Source: Pseudooceanicola batsensis HTCC2597
GTDB lineage: Bacteria > Pseudomonadota > Alphaproteobacteria > Rhodobacterales > Rhodobacteraceae
Reading direction: 5' to 3'
Length of the DNA stretch: 64,000 nt
Assembly: GCF_000152725.1 (NCBI RefSeq)
Contig: NZ_CH724131.1
Coordinates: 1,041,856 to 1,105,855, forward strand
The notes beneath the pieces are model-generated. The model was given only the letters and a program-made list of their open reading frames with translations. It was not told where the DNA came from and ran no database searches. Shown piece by piece: positions 1 to 7,235 of the stretch (the stretch's first letter is position 1; each line of letters starts with the position of its first letter). Made by a program: the position numbers and the translations under genes.

Positions 1-584
1 AGCCCGGCCTGCGTGCCCGCATAGAGCCAGATGCCACCCATCCCGGTCTCGTTGGCGACCGAGACGAGGCTGACCACGTCATGCTCCGCGCCGTCGAGAT
101 AGGGACGGTCCATGACGAACGCCCATGTCTTGCCGTCATCCTCGCTGCGCCACAGCCCGTCGCCCTCGAGAGAGGCATAAAGGGTGTCGGGCGCATGCGC
201 GGCCATAGTGAGGGACAGGATCGGCGCACCGGGCAGTCCGGCATCCGCCACGGTCCAGCTCACGCCGCCGTCACTGCTGCGGCGCAGGCTGCCGTCCTTC
301 CATCCGGCGAAGATAACACCAGGACGGGACGGGTGGGTCGAGAGAGTGTTGGGCGGCTCCACGTCGCCGAGCTTCGTCCAGCTTTCGCCGTCGTGCCGCA
401 GCAACCCGTCGGGCTTGGCGGCAAGAATGGCGGAGCCGTCGAAGGCCAGGGCAAAGGCCGGGTCGAATGCCAGCGACGGGCCTGATCGGGCAAAGCCGGG
501 GGCAAGGATCGTTGCGCCCAGCACGGCCAAGCCGGAGGACAGGACGCGACGACGCGAAAGCGCGCGTGCGGTAAGGGCAGTCAT
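1..584 (-). CDS. BNR/sialidase-repeat exported protein, 3' part outside the window
   Basis: The reading frame starts at ATG 584 and runs off the left edge, so only about 194 residues are visible. The N terminus has three consecutive arginines (LSRRRVLSS) followed by a hydrophobic stretch, a likely Tat or Sec export signal. The mature part shows repeated short beta motifs of the kind SSDGGVSWT, SEDDGKTW and LYAG, typical of BNR/YCF48-like propellers and of the sialidase-like proteins often found near copper-resistance genes. No catalytic residues can be judged because the C terminus is missing. It lies downstream of the small cysteine protein on the same strand and may share its operon. The exact substrate is unknown. 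Confidence 0.7.
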   Translation of the reverse strand, partial: MTALTARALSRRRVLSSGLAVLGATILAPGFARSGPSLAFDPAFALAFDGSAILAAKPDGLLRHDGESWTKLGDVEPPNTLSTHPSRPGVIFAGWKDGSLRRSSDGGVSWTVADAGLPGAPILSLTMAAHAPDTLYASLEGDGLWRSEDDGKTWAFVMDRPYLDGAEHDVVSLVSVANETGMGGIWLYAGTQAG

Positions 585-682
585 GGAAGATATCCTGAGA
601 AGGGATCGGTCGGTTCACGGCCTGCCTGTCCTGATCGGACAGGCACGGCGTTACCAGGCCGTCACCTATGCGGTGCGGCCGG

Positions 683-1024
683 TCAACTCAGGATAGTGGT
701 TCGAGGGGGCGCGGGATCGAAACCCGGTCGACGTGTTCGCAGCGCCGTATCGTCCGGACGCGTTATGCCCCGCGTGGCAACGGTTTGCGGCAGGATTTCG
801 GGCGACCCCTCGGTCGACAGCAGGGGCGCGGTGCAATCGAGATCGCAGACCAGTTGCTCGCTCGCATCCTGATCGCAGGCAGGGCAGAGATCGTCCTGCG
901 CCTCGGCGACTGCCGATGCCGCCATGTCGAACGACATCCGGGCACCGGCCGCGTCATGCATCATCACGCCGCCCAGAAGGGCGATCGAGAGGCAGAACGA
1001 GACAAGGCGGACCCATAGGCGCAT
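683..1024 (-). CDS. Small exported cysteine-containing protein
   Basis: A 113-residue protein with an N-terminal signal peptide (MRLWVRLVSFCLSIALLGGV). The mature part has a cysteine cluster (CPAC then CDLDC, about residues 47-63) followed by a Pro/Arg-rich tail. Layout and tail resemble the small protein at 14899-15210, which heads the copper operon, and loosely the DUF2946 family. I infer a periplasmic, possibly metal-binding role. It is transcribed leftward toward the BNR-repeat gene. No strong Shine-Dalgarno is visible before ATG 1024. Function is not established from sequence alone. Confidence 0.6.
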   Translation of the reverse strand: MRLWVRLVSFCLSIALLGGVMMHDAAGARMSFDMAASAVAEAQDDLCPACDQDASEQLVCDLDCTAPLLSTEGSPEILPQTVATRGITRPDDTALRTRRPGFDPAPPRTTILS

Positions 1025-1183
1025 GGCACAGATCTATGAACGGACGGGACGCCTGTCCACTGGGCACAGTCAGAAATCAGTCACGAGGCCGTCAACCGGC
1101 GGTCCGTTGCCGATACGGAGGTAGCGACGGAACGTCATCCCGGCCGCCGTGGTTTGTCCTGGCACTCAGCAGAGGAGCAAGAC

Positions 1184-1618
1184 ATGCAAGTCCAAGACAT
1201 CATGACGAGCAACCCCACCTGCTGTGGGGGGAACACCACCATCCAGGAAGCGGCGAAGCTGATGGCCGAGCAGTCCATCGGTGCCTTACCCGTGCTCAAC
1301 GAGGCGGGTGAACCAATCGGGGTCGTCACCGATCGCGACATCTGCTGCGGGGCCGTGGCCGAAGGCAAATCCGGTGCGACCGCCGTTTCGGACGTCATGT
1401 CCACGGACGTGCTGACCACGACGGCAGACGAGGAGGTCTCGTCCTGCTGCAACAAGATGGAGGAGCGTCAGGTGCGTCGTGCCGTCGTCACCGACGAGGA
1501 AGGCAAGTGCTGCGGCATGGTCGCGCAAGCCGACGTTGCGCGTGAGGCGCAAGGGGCAGAAACGGCAGATCTCGTGCAGAAGATTTCGCAGCCGGAAGGC
1601 CGTTCCGGCTGCTGCTGA
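1184..1618 (+). CDS. CBS-domain protein with cysteine pairs
   Basis: A 144-residue protein made of two CBS motifs and nothing else; such proteins usually sense adenosyl ligands or regulate a partner. ATG 1184 is chosen because AGGAGC lies just upstream and the paralogue near 4.8-5.1 kb begins with the same VQVQDIM sequence. It is unusual in carrying five cysteine pairs or clusters: TCCGG near residue 13, ICCGA near 54, SSCCNK near 89, KCCGM near 109, and a C-terminal GCC. This suggests metal or thiol sensing rather than nucleotide sensing only, which fits the surrounding copper genes. That role is inference. Confidence 0.8.
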   Translation: MQVQDIMTSNPTCCGGNTTIQEAAKLMAEQSIGALPVLNEAGEPIGVVTDRDICCGAVAEGKSGATAVSDVMSTDVLTTTADEEVSSCCNKMEERQVRRAVVTDEEGKCCGMVAQADVAREAQGAETADLVQKISQPEGRSGCC

Positions 1619-1760
1619 CGAAACGGGCGGAGCATCATTGTGGTGCTCCGCCCCTTACTCGGCCTCGGGGCCGGTGGACGAAGCCATCGTCCATGCCGGG
1701 GACCAAAAAGTCCGAAGGTCCCCGCAAGTATCGACGCGGACATAACATAGGAAGACACAG

Positions 1761-1865
1761 ATGATGGACGGCGGAATGATGTTCGGCATGGGGATCTGGG
1801 GTCTTCTGATCCTCGTGCTGGTGATCCTCGCGATCTTGGCGCTGGTGAAATATCTACGCAAATAG
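1761..1865 (+). CDS. 34-residue single-pass membrane peptide
   Basis: A short frame from ATG 1761 to TAG 1865. The N terminus is methionine and glycine rich (MMDGGMMFGMG), followed by a hydrophobic helix of about 18 residues (LLILVLVILAILALV) and a basic end (KYLRK), so it should insert as one membrane segment. The Met-rich head recalls copper-associated small membrane proteins. It lies 140 bases downstream of the CBS gene on the same strand. There is no clear Shine-Dalgarno beyond AGGAAGACAC, so expression is plausible but unproven. Confidence 0.5.
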   Translation: MMDGGMMFGMGIWGLLILVLVILAILALVKYLRK

Positions 1866-1873
1866 GTAAGGCA

Positions 1874-2011
1874 CCGGGCAAATTCGTCACTCTGGTCACC
1901 GACACCAGCGGCTACCTTGGAGTAGCGGTCGTTCGACGCCTGCACGAGAAGTATCGCGTTGTGGGGCGCGCGATTGCCATGGCCCCTGAATCATCAGGCT
2001 TCGGGTGTTAG
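1874..2011 (+). pseudogene. Remnant of an NAD-dependent epimerase/dehydratase N terminus
   Basis: In one frame the bases read KFVTLVTDTSGYLGVAVVRRL, matching the Rossmann dinucleotide-binding start of extended SDR proteins (usual form VTGASGYLGxxVVxxL). The first glycine of the motif is replaced by Asp, the frame stops after about 45 residues, and there is no start codon or ribosome site. It is a decayed fragment. Confidence 0.55.
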
Positions 2012-2379
2012 CTTGCAATCGCACCTCGTTTGCTATGTGGCGGCAACCTGTCCTCGAAGCCTCCTCGGTAGCCTTTCCAGCTCAGCACGGATCATCTTTG
2101 GCCGCCACATGCCCGGCTCGGCGACACGCATTACAACACGGCAGCCGGGACTGATACGAAGATTGCAGTCTCAAAGCTGAGACACGAACTGGTTGCCCCG
2201 AAAATTGAAGCGACAAGACTTTCCGTTCCTCCCTCTGGGGGCTGTAGGTAAGTGGTTCCGCTGTTCTCAGCATAGCAGACGTTGGAGACAATGGTGGCCA
2301 ACGGCAGCTTTGGGCCGAAAGGCGCGCTATGTGCGATCTACGACCTGGTGTAGGGTCAACGAGATACGAGGAGGAGGCA
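2012..2379. other. Intergenic stretch without a recognisable gene
   Basis: About 370 bases with open frames on both strands but no family resemblance or ribosome-binding site. The last 20 bases hold the purine-rich Shine-Dalgarno (GAGGAGG) of the next small gene. Confidence 0.5.
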
Positions 2380-2574
2380 ATGGCCCAGGACAGGCCGCAC
2401 GAAGGACGAAGACCCGGATTTGCGACCGGCCAGGAAATGCATGCGCGTCTGGCCAGAAGCGGGCCGCCACTCGACATCACCACCCAGGGCCTTCCGAAGC
2501 GTCGCCAGCCCCGAATGGATATCGATACCGCATTGTCTCGGCCAAAGAAGAGCACCGACCCCAACAAGAGCTGA
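2380..2574 (+). CDS. Hypothetical 64-residue basic protein
   Basis: ATG 2380 follows a strong GAGGAGG at good spacing. The product is short, rich in Arg, Lys and Pro, without hydrophobic segments, and probably cytosolic and disordered. I do not recognise it. It precedes the antitoxin/VapC pair on the same strand, about 90 bases upstream of the antitoxin start. The ribosome site is the main support for calling it a gene. Confidence 0.45.
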   Translation: MAQDRPHEGRRPGFATGQEMHARLARSGPPLDITTQGLPKRRQPRMDIDTALSRPKKSTDPNKS

Positions 2575-2631
2575 CACCTCCGCACCCTTTGCCTGTCTGT
2601 CTTTCTTCTTGATTGACAGATGATGCGCCAT

Positions 2632-2649
2632 CATATTGCCTGCAATATG
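2632..2649. promoter_or_regulatory. Perfect inverted repeat, candidate antitoxin operator
   Basis: CATATTGC-CT-GCAATATG is an 8-bp perfect dyad with a 2-bp spacer, ending 18 bases before the antitoxin ATG at 2668. FitA/VapB-type antitoxins autoregulate by binding dyads in this position. Confidence 0.65.
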
Positions 2650-2667
2650 CAAGCAACCGGTGGAAGC

Positions 2668-2910
2668 ATGGCTCAGCTTACGGTCCGAAATGTCGATGAT
2701 GCGATTGCCGCGGCCCTCAAGGAGCGCGCCGCGAAGGCTGGGCGCTCTGCCGAAGCGGAGCATCGCAAGATACTGGAGGAGGCTTTGGGCCCTGCCCGCA
2801 ATGCCGACTTCTTCTCGGAAGCCCGATCGCGGCGCATGAAGCTCGTCTCGGGTGCGCCCACAACCACGGAGCTTCTCCGCGCCGACCGGGATCGAGACGA
2901 GATCAGATGA
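2668..2910 (+). CDS. FitA/VapB-like antitoxin
   Basis: An 80-residue protein. Residues 1-40 (MAQLTVRNVDDAIAAALKER, then AGRSAEAEHRKILEEAL) match the ribbon-helix-helix domain of FitA-type antitoxins; the C-terminal half (SEARSRRMKLVSG onward) is the usual toxin-wrapping tail. ATG 2668 is chosen over an in-frame ATG at 2620 because a GGTGGAAG ribosome site precedes it and the upstream start would cover the 2632-2649 dyad. It overlaps the toxin by the ATGA tetranucleotide, typical of translational coupling. It should neutralise VapC and repress the pair. Confidence 0.85.
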   Translation: MAQLTVRNVDDAIAAALKERAAKAGRSAEAEHRKILEEALGPARNADFFSEARSRRMKLVSGAPTTTELLRADRDRDEIR

Positions 2911-3350
2911 CCACAAGGGCGGGCTTCGTTGTCGACACTTCCGTCACGATCAAGTGGGTGATCGACGAAGAGGGCAGTGACGAAGCCGACCTTCTTCAGA
3001 ACGCCGACATGGTGGCGCCCGCCCTTCTCCGGATCGAAGCCGCGAATGTCCTGCGCACCATCGCCGCGCGACAGACCGTGACCGGCCCCCAGGCGGTCGA
3101 CCTCTTCCTGCTCCTCCAGACCGCACCTGTCACGATCATAGATGCCGACGACATGCTCGAGCGCCGCGCCCTGGAGCTCGCCCTCGAGCTACGGCACCCT
3201 GTCTATGACTGCGTCTATCTGGCTCTCGCAGAGCGCACGGATCGTCGGCTGATCACCGCGGACAGGCGCTTCCTGGGCGCTCTTGCCGACACTGCACATT
3301 CATCCCGAGCCATGGACTTGGCCGACATCCCGAAGCTGTTTTCCGGCTGA
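2907..3350 (+). CDS. vapC: VapC-family PIN-domain ribonuclease toxin
   Basis: A 147-residue PIN-domain toxin, a Mg-dependent RNase that usually cuts tRNA or rRNA. The acidic residues expected for catalysis are visible: Asp in VVDTSV (residue 9), Glu in RIEAANVL (residue 47), Asp in DCVYLALAE (near 97) and Asp in ITADRRF (near 115). Length is normal for the family and the frame is intact. It is translationally coupled to the upstream antitoxin. RNA target specificity cannot be deduced. Confidence 0.88.
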   Translation: MTTRAGFVVDTSVTIKWVIDEEGSDEADLLQNADMVAPALLRIEAANVLRTIAARQTVTGPQAVDLFLLLQTAPVTIIDADDMLERRALELALELRHPVYDCVYLALAERTDRRLITADRRFLGALADTAHSSRAMDLADIPKLFSG

Positions 3351-3415
3351 CCCGATTTTGGCTCGGCACCCACCGGCCAATATCCAGTGAAGACGCCCTT
3401 ATTTGAGTGAGACCC

Positions 3416-3561
3416 ATGAACCCGACCGACATCTACGAAGCCCTCGACACCCTCGCCAAGGCACCCTTCGATCCGGTCGACTTCGGGTTCTCCTTCGCGG
3501 AGGCTACCGACAATGCACGCGCCACGGTGTCCAAGTTACGCGGCGGCTCCCTCAATCGATT
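3416..3561 (+). pseudogene. 5' stub of a probable MmeI-like DNA methyltransferase gene
   Basis: Forty-nine codons from ATG 3416, ending exactly at the left end of the IS3 element at 3562. The sequence IYEALDTLAKAPFDPVDFGFSF followed by TVSKLRGGSLNR resembles the N terminus of MmeI/type IIL restriction-methyltransferases, which have an I(Y)EAL...APFD start and a K(L/R)R.G..N(K/R)SD motif. The rest of the gene, normally well over 2 kb, is not present beyond the IS, so it was deleted rather than simply interrupted. The family call rests on this short stretch only. Confidence 0.5.
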
Positions 3562-4813
3562 TGACCTGCCCCCCGCGAGGTCCCTCAGTCTGATGTAGAG
3601 TTTGCTCAACCGCGAAGGAGCAGACGAATGAGGAAGAGCCGTTTCACCGAGGCGCAGATAATCGGAATGATCAAGGAGCAGGAGGCCGGGATGCCGACGG
3701 CAGAGGTGTGCCGCAGGCACGGCCTGAGTCCGGCGACGTTCTACAAAATGAAGTCCAAGTATGGCGGCATGGAGGTTTCCGAGGCGGTCAGGCTGAAGGC
3801 GCTGGAAGACGAGAACGCCAAGCTCAAGCGCCTGCTGGCCGACACTATGCTCGACAATGTCGTCCTAAAGGATCTGCTGGGAAAGAACTGACGACATTGA
3901 CCAGGCGGCGAGAGGCGGCGCTCAGGGCAATGCGGGACCATGATATCTCGCAGCGCCGGGCCTGCCAGCTTGTCGGTGTCGATCCCAAAACGGTCCGGCG
4001 CACACGCCCGCCGGACTGCCCCGAGATCCACGAAGAGATGAAGGAGATCGCCGGGAAGCGGCGCCGGTTCGGCTATCGCCGGATCGGCATCCTGCTCGAG
4101 CGCAAGGGCATGCTCATGAACCACAAGAAGCTGTATCGGCTCTACCGAGAAGAGGGACTGTCAGTGAAGCGACGGGGCGGGCGCAAGCGGGCCCGTGGGT
4201 CACGCACGCCGATGCCGGAGGCGGCGCATCCCAATGCCCGCTGGTCGCTCGACTTTCTGGCCGACAGCTTCGGCGCCTCGCGCAAGTTCCGCATCCTGGC
4301 GGTGATCGACGATTGCTGCCGGGAGAACCTGTGCCTGACCGCCGACACCAGCATCTCGGGCGCCCGCGTCGCCCGCGAGCTGGATGCGCTGGTGCGGATC
4401 TACGGAACGCCCGCTTGCATCGTCAGCGATAACGGCACCGAGTTCACCAGCCGCGCCATCCTAAAGTGGGCCGACAAGAACGGGGTGCCCTGGCATTACA
4501 TCGACCCGGGCAAGCCGCAGCAGAACGCCTTCATCGAGTCGTTCAACGGCAGCCTGCGCGACGAGCTTTTGTATGAGGAGATCTTCGATACTCTGGAGGA
4601 CGCCCGCCGGAAGCTGGCGCTCTGGCGCTACGATTACAACGCGGTCAGGCCGCATTCCTCGCTCGGGAACCAGACCCCGCTCGAAGCGCGCCGGACACTT
4701 GAGCAATCTGAGGGCTCCGCGCCCGGCGCGCTTGCCCAGAACGACCGCCCAGACTACCAATCTCGAACCCGCAAACTCTACATCAGACTGAGGGACCAGC
4801 GGGGGGCAGGTCA
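3562..4813 (+). mobile_element. IS3-family insertion sequence, about 1.25 kb
   Basis: The ends are imperfect inverted repeats starting TGACCTGCCCCCCGC and sharing GGTCCCTCAGTCTGATGTAG and a few more bases; the left copy has one extra base. Both ends finish in TG/CA as in IS3 elements. Two overlapping frames, orfA and orfB, are present and intact. No direct repeat is visible at the borders (left flank ...CAATCGAT, right flank TCTTCCATC...), and the two flanks belong to unrelated broken genes. This points to recombination or adjacent deletion rather than a simple insertion. Confidence 0.9.
3628..3891 (+). CDS. IS3-family transposase OrfA
   Basis: An 87-residue protein with an N-terminal helix-turn-helix ([21 protein letters not shown], then [21 protein letters not shown]) and a C-terminal leucine-zipper-like helix ([29 protein letters not shown]). 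This is the standard DNA-binding and dimerisation half of IS3 transposases. It ends at TGA 3891 after GGGAAAG; OrfB lies in the -1 frame, so the active enzyme is probably an OrfAB fusion made by ribosomal slippage near 3880-3890. Confidence 0.92.
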   Translation: MRKSRFTEAQIIGMIKEQEAGMPTAEVCRRHGLSPATFYKMKSKYGGMEVSEAVRLKALEDENAKLKRLLADTMLDNVVLKDLLGKN

Positions 4814-4952
4814 TCTTCCATCTTGTTGTAGCAGTTGTCGAGCTCCTCGTCGGGGGAGGTCGTTACGACTTTCTCCGACATCACGTCTGATACCTTGGTA
4901 TCTGCGCCTTTTCCTTCTGCAACAGCGCGGCAGCAGATGTCTCGGTCCGTAG
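3897..4952 (+). CDS. IS3-family transposase OrfB (DDE integrase domain)
   Basis: The retroviral-integrase-like half. An N-terminal helical region ([18 protein letters not shown]) is followed by the [16 protein letters not shown] motif and the DDE core: Asp in [10 protein letters not shown], Asp in VSDNGTEF and Glu in [15 protein letters not shown]. It is read in the -1 frame relative to OrfA; TTG 3897 is a nominal start. The frame has no stop inside the element and runs about 140 bases past the right end at 4813, so the last 46 or so residues are read out of the neighbouring CBS gene. Transposase length is otherwise normal. Confidence 0.85.
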   Translation: MTRRREAALRAMRDHDISQRRACQLVGVDPKTVRRTRPPDCPEIHEEMKEIAGKRRRFGYRRIGILLERKGMLMNHKKLYRLYREEGLSVKRRGGRKRARGSRTPMPEAAHPNARWSLDFLADSFGASRKFRILAVIDDCCRENLCLTADTSISGARVARELDALVRIYGTPACIVSDNGTEFTSRAILKWADKNGVPWHYIDPGKPQQNAFIESFNGSLRDELLYEEIFDTLEDARRKLALWRYDYNAVRPHSSLGNQTPLEARRTLEQSEGSAPGALAQNDRPDYQSRTRKLYIRLRDQRGAGHLPSCCSSCRAPRRGRSLRLSPTSRLIPWYLRLFLLQQRGSRCLGP

Positions 4953-5094
4953 CGATACCGACCGGCCGCCCGTCATCGTCGATCAACGGGATGGCGCCGA
5001 TGGAATTTTCTGTCATGACTTTTGCCACGTCCTGGATCAAATTCTCGGGCCCGCAGCAGGTCGGCTTAGATGTCATGATGTCTTGCACTTGCAC
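4814..5094 (-). pseudogene. CBS-domain gene truncated by the IS3 element
   Basis: Paralogue of the CBS protein at 1184-1618. From GTG 5094 (VQVQDIMTSKPTCCG) it follows the paralogue, including [15 protein letters not shown] and the second CBS motif, and stops being similar at ...CYNKMED where the IS right end begins; the last 40 or so residues are lost. GGAGGG upstream supports the GTG start, although an ATG at 5193 is also in frame. The Cys pairs TCCG and ICCR are retained. Confidence 0.75.
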
Positions 5095-5268
5095 GATTTT
5101 TTCCGGTTGCTCCCTCCGGGAAGGAGTAGGTAGGGAGGCATGTTCCGGGGAATCTGACCTGTCGGCGGCGATGCGCTGAGGATACGGCGTCATCGCTTAC
5201 GCCAGTTCTGCTCGACATCACTGCGATCCAGCTATGTTGAGGAGAGTAGCAATAGCCGTCCTGCAAAC

Positions 5269-6774
5269 GTGGTGACCCCGGTGCTAAGACGCAGATTTCT
5301 GAAAAGCGCACTCGCGTCCCTTGCGACGCCGGCATTGTGCGGACGCGCCTTCGCGGAGGCGGCTCCCGGAAACACGCTGCCGATCCCTCCGCTCATGGAA
5401 GTCGGGGAGGATGCCGGCAATCGCCTCGATGCGATCTATGGCACTCACGCGTTTCTCGAGGGCGCCGAGGCTCGGACCATGGGCTGGTCTCAGGATTTCC
5501 TTGGGCCGACGTTGAGGCTCCGTAGCGGGCGCACAGCGCGCCTCACGGTTGGCAATGGGATCGAGCACGCTATCACCTCTCACTGGCACGGTTTACATGT
5601 GCCTGGGTGGAACGACGGAGGACCGCAGTCACTGATCGCTCCGGACGCCGTCCTCGAACAGGCCCTGGAAATCGATCAGCCCGCCGGCACTTTCTGGTAT
5701 CACTCACACCCGCACGGCACGACCGGCGACCAGGTCTACCACGGGCTCGCTGGCCTGCTTTTGATCGAGGACGAGCAACCGGGCGAGAATGCGCTGCCTG
5801 CCACCTACGGGATCGACGATATTCCCCTGATCATACAGGACAAGTCTTTCTCTCGGCGCGGCAGGCTTCGCTACGATGACGACGGAATGACTGCGATGCA
5901 GGGATTCCGCGGCGACCGTATCGCGGTCAACGGAGCGCTCGAGCCGGTCGCTCAGGTCCCTCCCGGGCTGGTGCGCTTCCGCCTACTGAACGCCTCGAAC
6001 TCGCGCGTCTACGTCCTGAGCTTTGATGACGGCCGGGCTATTTATCAAATCGCCAGCGATGCCGGCCTGCTGCCAGCGCCGGTGCGCCTTGATCGCCTTC
6101 AGCTCGCGCCTGCGGAACGTGCGGAGATACTCGTCGACTTTTCGGATGGAGCGAGTAGCCGGCTGATATCGCAAGACGTCCCGGTGCAGATGATGGGTGG
6201 CATGATGGGCGGCCGGATGGGGGGAGGCATGATGGGCAGGAGCGCAGGCTCCGATAGCCCGAACGGCACCTTCAATATCTTGAGCCTGACGGTTGACGAG
6301 AGCCGACAGGCCGCGGTTTCCGACGTGCCGCGGGAAATCAGAGGCGCTCATATCCCGGACCTGGGGGAGCCGGTGCGTCGCCGCCGTTTCGAGCTCAACA
6401 TGATGATGGGCATGGGGATGATGCGAGGCATGTTCGGGGGCCGCCCCACCCTGGGGATCAACGGCCGGACCTACGACATGGAGCGCATCGATGAGCAGCT
6501 GCGCATAGGCGAGACGGAGATCTGGGAGATTTCAGCAGACATGATGTCTCACCCGTTTCACGTGCACGGCACTTCTTTCCAGGTCCTCAGCCAGAATGGC
6601 AGACCCGTCAGTTTCGCCGAAACCGGTATGAAGGACGTGGTCTGGGTGGAAAATCACGCCGAGATTCTCGTGCGGTTCGACCATCCGGCGACGCCCGAGG
6701 CACCCTACATGTATCACTGCCACATTCTCGAGCATGAGGACTCGGGTATGATGGGCCAGTTCACCGTCACCTGA
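5269..6774 (+). CDS. Tat-exported multicopper oxidase (CueO/CopA type)
   Basis: A 501-residue periplasmic oxidase that probably converts Cu(I) to the less permeable Cu(II) using oxygen. A twin-arginine signal (LRRRFLKSALASL) opens the protein. The type 2/3 copper ligands are visible as HWHGLH (near 105) and WYHSHPHG (near 145), HPFHVHGTSF (near 428) and HCHILEHEDSGMM (483-495), whose Cys 484 and following Met supply the type 1 site. Two methionine-rich inserts (around 307-325 and 377-388) resemble the Cu(I)-binding segment of CueO. The start is GTG 5269 or the adjacent GTG 5272. It stands alone between a truncated CBS gene and csoR. Confidence 0.9.
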   Translation: MVTPVLRRRFLKSALASLATPALCGRAFAEAAPGNTLPIPPLMEVGEDAGNRLDAIYGTHAFLEGAEARTMGWSQDFLGPTLRLRSGRTARLTVGNGIEHAITSHWHGLHVPGWNDGGPQSLIAPDAVLEQALEIDQPAGTFWYHSHPHGTTGDQVYHGLAGLLLIEDEQPGENALPATYGIDDIPLIIQDKSFSRRGRLRYDDDGMTAMQGFRGDRIAVNGALEPVAQVPPGLVRFRLLNASNSRVYVLSFDDGRAIYQIASDAGLLPAPVRLDRLQLAPAERAEILVDFSDGASSRLISQDVPVQMMGGMMGGRMGGGMMGRSAGSDSPNGTFNILSLTVDESRQAAVSDVPREIRGAHIPDLGEPVRRRRFELNMMMGMGMMRGMFGGRPTLGINGRTYDMERIDEQLRIGETEIWEISADMMSHPFHVHGTSFQVLSQNGRPVSFAETGMKDVVWVENHAEILVRFDHPATPEAPYMYHCHILEHEDSGMMGQFTVT

Positions 6775-6810
6775 CCCGGGCCGACCTTCCCAAACCCTTG
6801 GCTGCCCACC

Positions 6811-7092
6811 TTAGCTGTCGCGGGCTTTCTCCAGCAGCGTGACCATCTCCTGGAATTTCGCGCGCTGCTCGTCGGGGTCGCCTGATTGTATGGCCGCCTC
6901 CAAGCAATGCGAGGTGTGGTCTTCGATCAGCAAGCGTTCAACGGCTTTCAGTGCCGAGCGCACCGCCGCCGTCTGCATCAGCACGTCGACGCAGTAGCGG
7001 TCTTCCTCGACCATGCGCGACACGCCTCTGATCTGCCCTTCCAGCCGCGCGAGGCGCTTCTGAATCGCTGCTTTGTTTTTCTTTTCTTGCAT
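6811..7092 (-). CDS. csoR: CsoR-family Cu(I)-responsive repressor
   Basis: A 93-residue, all-helical DUF156 protein. The Cu(I) ligand triad of CsoR is intact: Cys34 (YCVDVL), His59 and Cys63 (DHTSHC). The basic surface [16 protein letters not shown] (about 12-27) is the DNA-binding region. It is transcribed divergently from the copper ATPase; the gap holds two ATACCCC-type palindromes. Copper binding should release the repressor and switch on both genes. Related RcnR and FrmR proteins differ in the ligand pattern, so copper is the best guess. Confidence 0.92.
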   Translation of the reverse strand: MQEKKNKAAIQKRLARLEGQIRGVSRMVEEDRYCVDVLMQTAAVRSALKAVERLLIEDHTSHCLEAAIQSGDPDEQRAKFQEMVTLLEKARDS

Positions 7093-7141
7093 CTCGACGC
7101 CTCCGGCCTTGGAACAATAAGCGCGCCGACAGGTTTCCGCT

Positions 7142-7186
7142 ATACCCCATGCGGGTATCTTGCACAAGAATACCCCCAAGGGGTAT
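7142..7186. promoter_or_regulatory. Two tandem CsoR-type operators
   Basis: Two 17-bp dyads, ATACCCCATGCGGGTAT (7142-7158) and ATACCCCCAAGGGGTAT (7170-7186), lie between divergent csoR and the copper ATPase. They match the G/C-tract palindrome bound by CsoR/RcnR proteins. The centres are 28 bp apart. Confidence 0.88.
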
Positions 7187-7235
7187 CTTGCCCGCAGCAG
7201 CGCCGCGTTGGCGCTGTCGCAACGAGGAAACCGCC

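Noticed and set aside
3545-4825. A target-site duplication around the IS3 element
   Set aside because: Bases flanking the two ends do not match at 3, 4 or 5 bp.
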